Shown here: piece by piece, positions 6,636 through 10,523 of the stretch
How positions within the stretch are numbered: the first letter of the stretch is position 1
Layout of the letters: every line of letters begins with the position of its first letter
Origin: an uncultured Bacteroidales bacterium
GTDB lineage: Bacteria; Bacteroidota; Bacteroidia; Bacteroidales; UBA932
Assembly (NCBI GenBank): GCA_905236955.1
Contig: CAJOQW010000007.1
Coordinates: forward strand, 1 to 10,523
Direction: 5' to 3'
DNA: 10,523 nt
The notes under the pieces: model-generated
Databases searched by the model: none
Told to the model about the DNA's origin: nothing
What the model saw: only the letters and a program-made list of their open reading frames with translations
Position numbers and translations under genes: made by a program

Positions 6636-7478
6636 ATGACTGAATTACAAACCCGGATACTTGAGATTTTCAAAGCGGTATCTTCCATTTGCGAAGAAGA
6701 GGGGCTGCGGTATTTTGCCATAGGAGGCACCTGTCTCGGAGCCGTACGCCATCATGGCTTCATCCCCTGGGACGATGACATGGACATCGCCATGCCCATT
6801 GATGATTTCCTGCGATTCCTCGATATCGCAGGATCCCGCCTGCCTGCGCATCTCTCCTTGATCGGTTCCCACAACAGAAGGTATTTCAACCAGATGTTCT
6901 TCAAGGTGATAGACAACCGCACCACCGCCATCGAAGTCTTGGATGTCCCCTACAAAGAGGCATACAAGGGCATATGGATAGATATAATGCCGATATGCAG
7001 TTTCCCTTCCCAGAAGGCCCTGGAACGTTTCATCCCTCAGGATACGTTTCTATGGACGGGGAACTTTTTTCTTAGGTTCGGTGTTCCCAAGAAACCCACG
7101 CTGATCAAGGATATAACCTGCAATTGTTACCGTTTCCCCGCATTGGTACGGGATTTCAGGTTCTATTCGAGGCTATGGCTTAAAAAACTCAAGAAGAACG
7201 GATTCCACAGAGACGGGGTAACCGGCTATGTCTGGAGTCCGGGGCATCTGGAAGCGTTCCAAATACCGGCTGCATGGTTCGCAGACACGGTACTTATGGA
7301 TTTCGAAGACACCCAGATGCGATGTCCCTCCGGATGGGACGGTTTCCTGAAAGCAATGTTCGGGAACTATATGGACTTTCCGCCGACAGAGCAGCGCAAC
7401 TCGGGCCATATGCTGGCAAAAGTTGATCTGGAACACTCTTACAAGGATTATCAAAACGGTTTGCTAAAAATAAATTGA
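6636..7478 (+). CDS. LicD-family phosphotransferase
   Basis: A 280-residue cytoplasmic protein of the LicD family (nucleotidyltransferase fold, related to fukutin/FKRP). Family members move a phospho-substituent such as phosphocholine, glycerol-phosphate or ribitol-phosphate from a CDP-activated donor to a glycan. The hallmark block is intact at about 25-51: RYFAIGGTCLGAVRHHG, then FIPWDDDMDIAMP with the metal-binding Asp cluster Asp46-Asp48 and Asp50. The length is normal for the family. The next gene, 3 nt downstream, encodes a cytidylyltransferase that could supply the donor, a pairing that supports the assignment. Two 60-nt rows sampled inside the gene have 27-28 G+C, against 38 and 44 in two rows of the ABC gene, consistent with an accessory polysaccharide locus. 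The exact phospho-group and acceptor are unknown. Confidence 0.9.
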   Translation: MTELQTRILEIFKAVSSICEEEGLRYFAIGGTCLGAVRHHGFIPWDDDMDIAMPIDDFLRFLDIAGSRLPAHLSLIGSHNRRYFNQMFFKVIDNRTTAIEVLDVPYKEAYKGIWIDIMPICSFPSQKALERFIPQDTFLWTGNFFLRFGVPKKPTLIKDITCNCYRFPALVRDFRFYSRLWLKKLKKNGFHRDGVTGYVWSPGHLEAFQIPAAWFADTVLMDFEDTQMRCPSGWDGFLKAMFGNYMDFPPTEQRNSGHMLAKVDLEHSYKDYQNGLLKIN

Positions 7479-7481
7479 TAA

Positions 7482-7955
7482 ATGGACAATGACTTCGTTA
7501 TAGGCTACACAGCCGGTGTTTTCGACCTTTTCCACATCGGTCACCTGAATCTGCTGAAAAATGCAAAGGGTATGTGCGACAAACTGATAGTGGGCGTAAC
7601 CATCGATGAATTGGTTCTTTACAAAGGCAAGCATGCCATGATCCCATACAGCGACCGGGCCGAAATCGTACGAAGCTGCCGCTTCGTCGACGCCGTCGTG
7701 CCGCAGGAAAACATGGACAAGCTGGCCATGTGCAAGAAACTCAAAGCGAGCGTCATGTTCGTCGGAGATGACTGGTACAATTCGCCAAAATGGAATGATA
7801 TCGAGAAGGAATTCCAAGAAGCCGGCATCCGCATCGTTTACTTCCCTTACACGAAAGGCATTTCTTCGACCAAGATTTCCGAAGCACTCCAATCGACTCG
7901 GGGATGGACTATCGAGCAGCCCCTCGGACAAGACGACATGCACATCAATAAATGA
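7482..7955 (+). CDS. TagD-like cytidylyltransferase
   Basis: A 157-residue nucleotidyltransferase of the glycerol-3-phosphate/ethanolamine-phosphate cytidylyltransferase type, expected to join CTP and a phospho-alcohol into a CDP-donor for the LicD protein encoded 3 nt upstream. Seen: the catalytic HxGH motif in GVFDLFHIGH (His18, His21), the conserved Arg59 in PYSDRAEI, GDDW at 95-98, and the C-terminal GISSTKI at 126-132. Alignment by eye with B. subtilis TagD is good throughout, and a tail of about 20 residues extends past the TagD end. Oddity: the family motif RTxGIST reads YTKGISS here, so the Arg that normally contacts CTP is Tyr123. Glycerol-phosphate, ethanolamine-phosphate, choline-phosphate or another phospho-compound are all possible; the TagD resemblance slightly favours a polyol phosphate. 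Confidence 0.88.
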   Translation: MDNDFVIGYTAGVFDLFHIGHLNLLKNAKGMCDKLIVGVTIDELVLYKGKHAMIPYSDRAEIVRSCRFVDAVVPQENMDKLAMCKKLKASVMFVGDDWYNSPKWNDIEKEFQEAGIRIVYFPYTKGISSTKISEALQSTRGWTIEQPLGQDDMHINK

Positions 7956-7962
7956 CAAAGCT

Positions 7963-9015
7963 ATGACAGACAAGAATTTCTGCATGAGTTCCTATATGGC
8001 CTTCCGCTATATCGAGAAAGACGGGATGGACTTCTACGAGGGGTTCCATCACAGCAATATACAGGCGGTGCCGGAATCGGAGCAGACGCCGGTACATACT
8101 TCACAGGACATCAGTGACGCAATCCAGCGTGTCTTTGATTCCCTTAAGGGGCAAAAACTCGGCATCATGCTTTCCGGAGGGATGGACTCCGCAAACCTCG
8201 CCTCGTATATGAAGGGGTGTGATGCATATACCTTCAGATTCGAGGGCGCCGACGATAATCAGCGCACAGAACTCCAAAGAGCCGAGAACTATGCAGCTTT
8301 CCATGGCCTGAAGCTCCACTATGTCGATATCAATTGGGAGGTGGCGACCAGGAACCTAAAAGAGATCATGCGCGCCAAAGCCGCACCTGTTCATTCGATC
8401 GAGCCGCAGATTTACGCCGCCGCCATGCAGGCCAAGGCGGATGGTGTGGAAAGGATGATAGTGGGAGAAAGTTCCGACCTGCTTTTCGGCGGGATGGACC
8501 AACTCATATCGCGTGAGTGGAAGTTCGAAGATTTCAAGAACCGCTATATTTTTACGAAGCCTGAAGACGTCCTGGCAGATCCGGTCAGCATGGATTATCT
8601 GTTCGAGCGCTACCGCAAGGGCGGTGACTTGATCGACTATATGGCTTTCATGGACGACGTCTTCGCCGTAGAATCGTCGAGTTCTTACCTCAACGCTTTC
8701 ACCCTCGCAGGGATGCCATACACCGACCCTTATGCAAAACTCAAGATGGCGGATCCGCTGGACCTGCAAAGGGTCAGGAACGGCGAGCCCAAATATCTGA
8801 TACGCGGGCTCTTCGCCATGAAATATCCAGGCATCCCCATCCCGTTCAAGGTTCCCATGCCACGTCCTGTCGATTATTATTTCAAGGATTGGGAAGGCCC
8901 TAAAAGGCCGGAATTCCGGAAAGACCTCCAGATGGACAAGTTCACCGGCAACCAAAAATGGCAGTTGTTCTGCCTTGAGTACTTCCTTGACTGTTTTGAC
9001 GGCGGGAAAGCCTAA
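7963..9015 (+). CDS. Asparagine-synthetase-type ATP pyrophosphatase, no glutaminase domain
   Basis: A 350-residue protein corresponding to the C-terminal synthetase half of AsnB. It would activate a carboxylate with ATP as an acyl-adenylate for attack by ammonia or another amine. Seen: the PP-loop SGGMDS at 71-76, GESSDLLFGG at 168-177 (compare GEGSDEVFGG of AsnB, with the essential Glu kept as Glu169), and a conserved Lys277 in EPKYLIR. The N-terminal class II glutaminase with its Cys1 is absent: translation starts MTDKNFCMSS, only about 60 residues before the PP-loop. The ATG at 7963 lies 7 nt after the preceding stop; an open frame further upstream is only overlap with the cytidylyltransferase gene. 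The RVPFLD block of AsnB is replaced by MPYTD. In a polysaccharide operon it probably amidates a uronic acid or modifies the phospho-substituent, not free aspartate. The product is unknown. Confidence 0.82.
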   Translation: MTDKNFCMSSYMAFRYIEKDGMDFYEGFHHSNIQAVPESEQTPVHTSQDISDAIQRVFDSLKGQKLGIMLSGGMDSANLASYMKGCDAYTFRFEGADDNQRTELQRAENYAAFHGLKLHYVDINWEVATRNLKEIMRAKAAPVHSIEPQIYAAAMQAKADGVERMIVGESSDLLFGGMDQLISREWKFEDFKNRYIFTKPEDVLADPVSMDYLFERYRKGGDLIDYMAFMDDVFAVESSSSYLNAFTLAGMPYTDPYAKLKMADPLDLQRVRNGEPKYLIRGLFAMKYPGIPIPFKVPMPRPVDYYFKDWEGPKRPEFRKDLQMDKFTGNQKWQLFCLEYFLDCFDGGKA

Positions 9016-9018
9016 GAT

Positions 9019-10523
9019 ATGGGAGAGAGGGCGGACAGGGTCATAAAGAACACCGGATTCCTCTTCCTGAGGATGCTCCTGACTCTCGCGATAGGACTCT
9101 TCACGTCGCGCGAAATCATGAGGATCCTCGGGGTGCAGGATTATGGCCTGTACAACCTGGTCGGCACCCTCGTGGTGATGTTCGCCTTCCTGCAGACAGC
9201 TCTCACCAACGCCACTTCCCGCTACCTGACCTTCGACCTTGGAGCAGGCGAACCCGACAAACTGCAGAAGACCTTCTCGATGAGCATGAACATCGAACTG
9301 GTTCTTTCTGCTGTCGTGATAGTACTTTCCGAAGCCATCGGTCCCTGGTTCATATACCACTACCTTGATATTCCGGCCGACAGGGTGGGCGCCGCCATGT
9401 GGGTTTACCAGATATCCCTGCTCAATTTCGTGATCGGCATCATCCGCACGCCGTTCAACTCCCTTGTCATAGCCCATGAGAAGATGGACTATTTCGCCCT
9501 CACCAGCATCATCGATGCCGCAGGAAGGCTGGCTATAGTGTATCTGCTCCTCATCACACCCATCGATAAACTAATAGCCTATGCCATATACCTCACCTTG
9601 CTGACACTGGCATTGCTGATTTGGATGTGGCTTTTCTGCAGGAAGCATTTCGCGGAATGCAGGTACACCCGCTATTGGGACAAGGGCCTTTTCTTCAAGT
9701 TGTTGGGTTATTCAGGCTACTCCCTTCTGGTAAACGGCGCCGACACAGCCGTAAAGCAGGGAATAAGCATCTTCTTCAACAAGTTCGGAGGTCTCGTGGC
9801 CAATGCCGGACTGGGCATAGCGACGAACGTCCAGAACAAGATGTGGAGCTTCCTTCTGAGTTTCGGGCAAAGCTACAGTCCCCAAATCATAAAGAGCTAT
9901 GCAGCCGGGGACCGGGACTATTTCATGAAACTCACTTATTCGGCCAGCAAGTTCTCATTTTTCCTGTACTTCCTGGTAGCCTTCCCCATAATGCTGAACG
10001 TGGACTATCTGCTTGACCTGTGGCTTGTGGAGGTTCCGGAGAATGCAGGTCTCTTCGTCAACCTGATGATAGGATTCTCCATCTTCGAATCGTTCAGCAA
10101 TCCGCTCGTCACTGCAGTACACGCCACCGGCAATCTAAAGGTGCACCAGATAATGATATCATGCATCAAAATAACTGTGATACCGGTCTCGATGATCCTA
10201 CTCCATCAAGGCCACCCGGTTAGCACAGTGCTGGTCGTTTATATGCTCACCAACCTCGTATGTGCCGCGGCCCGCATAATCTGGATGCACTACCTCATAG
10301 ACCTCGACATCAAAGATTATAGCATACAGGTGATGTGGAGGATCATCTATGTCACAGCCCTCTCCGTGATGGTTCCGCTTATGATAGCCCCTCAGCTGGA
10401 CTCCCCCCTCGCCAGACTGCTCATAACGTCGGCGGTATTCGTCGCTGTCTTTGCAGCACTCATCTACTTCACCGGCATGGACCAGAGCGAAAAGGAGATA
10501 TTGGGCGGCCTGGTCAGGAAAGT
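9019..10523 (+). CDS. Polysaccharide flippase, Wzx/MOP superfamily (3' end cut by window edge)
   Basis: A multispan inner-membrane protein predicted to flip undecaprenyl-linked oligosaccharide repeats to the periplasmic face. 501 codons are visible with no stop; family members are about 480-520 residues, so only the last few residues should be missing. Seen: the N-terminal block SREIMRILGVQDYGLYNLVG at about 30-49, then ALTNATSRYLTFDLG at 61-75, both characteristic of Bacteroidota oligosaccharide flippases, followed by about a dozen hydrophobic segments and a charged tail (MDQSEKEILGG). The ATG at 9019 is 3 nt after the preceding stop, so it belongs to the same operon. It marks this locus as a Wzx/Wzy-type capsule, exopolysaccharide or O-antigen cluster that continues to the right, where the glycosyltransferases are expected. 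I cannot identify the sugar repeat. Confidence 0.9.
   Translation, partial: MGERADRVIKNTGFLFLRMLLTLAIGLFTSREIMRILGVQDYGLYNLVGTLVVMFAFLQTALTNATSRYLTFDLGAGEPDKLQKTFSMSMNIELVLSAVVIVLSEAIGPWFIYHYLDIPADRVGAAMWVYQISLLNFVIGIIRTPFNSLVIAHEKMDYFALTSIIDAAGRLAIVYLLLITPIDKLIAYAIYLTLLTLALLIWMWLFCRKHFAECRYTRYWDKGLFFKLLGYSGYSLLVNGADTAVKQGISIFFNKFGGLVANAGLGIATNVQNKMWSFLLSFGQSYSPQIIKSYAAGDRDYFMKLTYSASKFSFFLYFLVAFPIMLNVDYLLDLWLVEVPENAGLFVNLMIGFSIFESFSNPLVTAVHATGNLKVHQIMISCIKITVIPVSMILLHQGHPVSTVLVVYMLTNLVCAAARIIWMHYLIDLDIKDYSIQVMWRIIYVTALSVMVPLMIAPQLDSPLARLLITSAVFVAVFAALIYFTGMDQSEKEILGGLVRK

Noticed and set aside
7768..7962. N-terminal extension of the synthetase-like gene back to 7768, possibly hiding a remnant of the missing glutaminase
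   Set aside because: The added residues are the shifted frame of the cytidylyltransferase gene. They are Ser/Arg-rich with no glutaminase motif or Cys1, so no remnant is present.
8356..9477. Long open frame (373 codons) on the minus strand opposite the synthetase-like gene and the start of the flippase gene
   Set aside because: It lies antisense to two well-supported genes with clear motifs. Its translation is rich in His, Glu and Gly with no recognisable domain, as expected for a shadow frame in GC-biased coding DNA.
1..10523. tRNA, rRNA, CRISPR array, insertion sequence or attachment site
   Set aside because: Reading both strands, I found no cloverleaf-like segment, spaced repeat series, transposase motif or long terminal inverted repeat. 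Coding genes fill the window with spacers no longer than 67 nt.

Overview
The window looks like a chromosomal segment of a member of the Bacteroidota, most likely Bacteroidales. Shine-Dalgarno-like spacing is absent before most genes. Two start codons are preceded by perfect TAnnTTTG boxes, the -7 element used by the Bacteroidota primary sigma factor. The gene families (a POTRA-less Omp85-type barrel, class I fumarase, a LicD locus with a Wzx-type flippase) are typical of that group. Rows sampled by eye are about 60-70% GC in the left genes, so a GC-moderate to GC-rich genus is likelier than Bacteroides itself. I cannot name the genus.

Layout. (1) Positions 1-1751, minus strand: prfB (release factor 2) followed after 1 nt by a class I fumarase that runs off the left edge. 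(2) Positions 1819-2499, plus strand: an AqpZ-type aquaporin, diverging from prfB across 67 nt. It ends at a perfect 16-bp bidirectional terminator shared with the convergent unit on its right. (3) Positions 2549-4901, minus strand: a two-gene unit with a bile acid:sodium symporter (BASS) family carrier first and an Omp85-superfamily outer-membrane barrel second, separated by 1 nt. (4) Positions 4960-10523, plus strand: a tightly packed run of five genes. It begins with an ABC exporter, followed by a LicD-family phosphotransferase, a TagD-like cytidylyltransferase, an asparagine-synthetase-type domain without its glutaminase half, and a polysaccharide flippase cut by the right edge. Gaps between the last four genes are only 3, 7 and 3 nt.

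How the genes fit together. The left two thirds are housekeeping and envelope physiology. The right third is the left end of a surface-polysaccharide locus. The cytidylyltransferase would make a CDP-activated phospho-compound, LicD would transfer the phospho-group to a glycan, the synthetase-like protein would form an amide or similar bond on a sugar or on the phospho-substituent, and the flippase would carry the lipid-linked repeat across the inner membrane. The stand-alone synthetase domain and an altered CTP-site motif in the cytidylyltransferase are the parts most likely to hold undescribed chemistry. No RNA gene, CRISPR array, insertion sequence or prophage element was seen. No gene-free stretch exceeds 70 nt.
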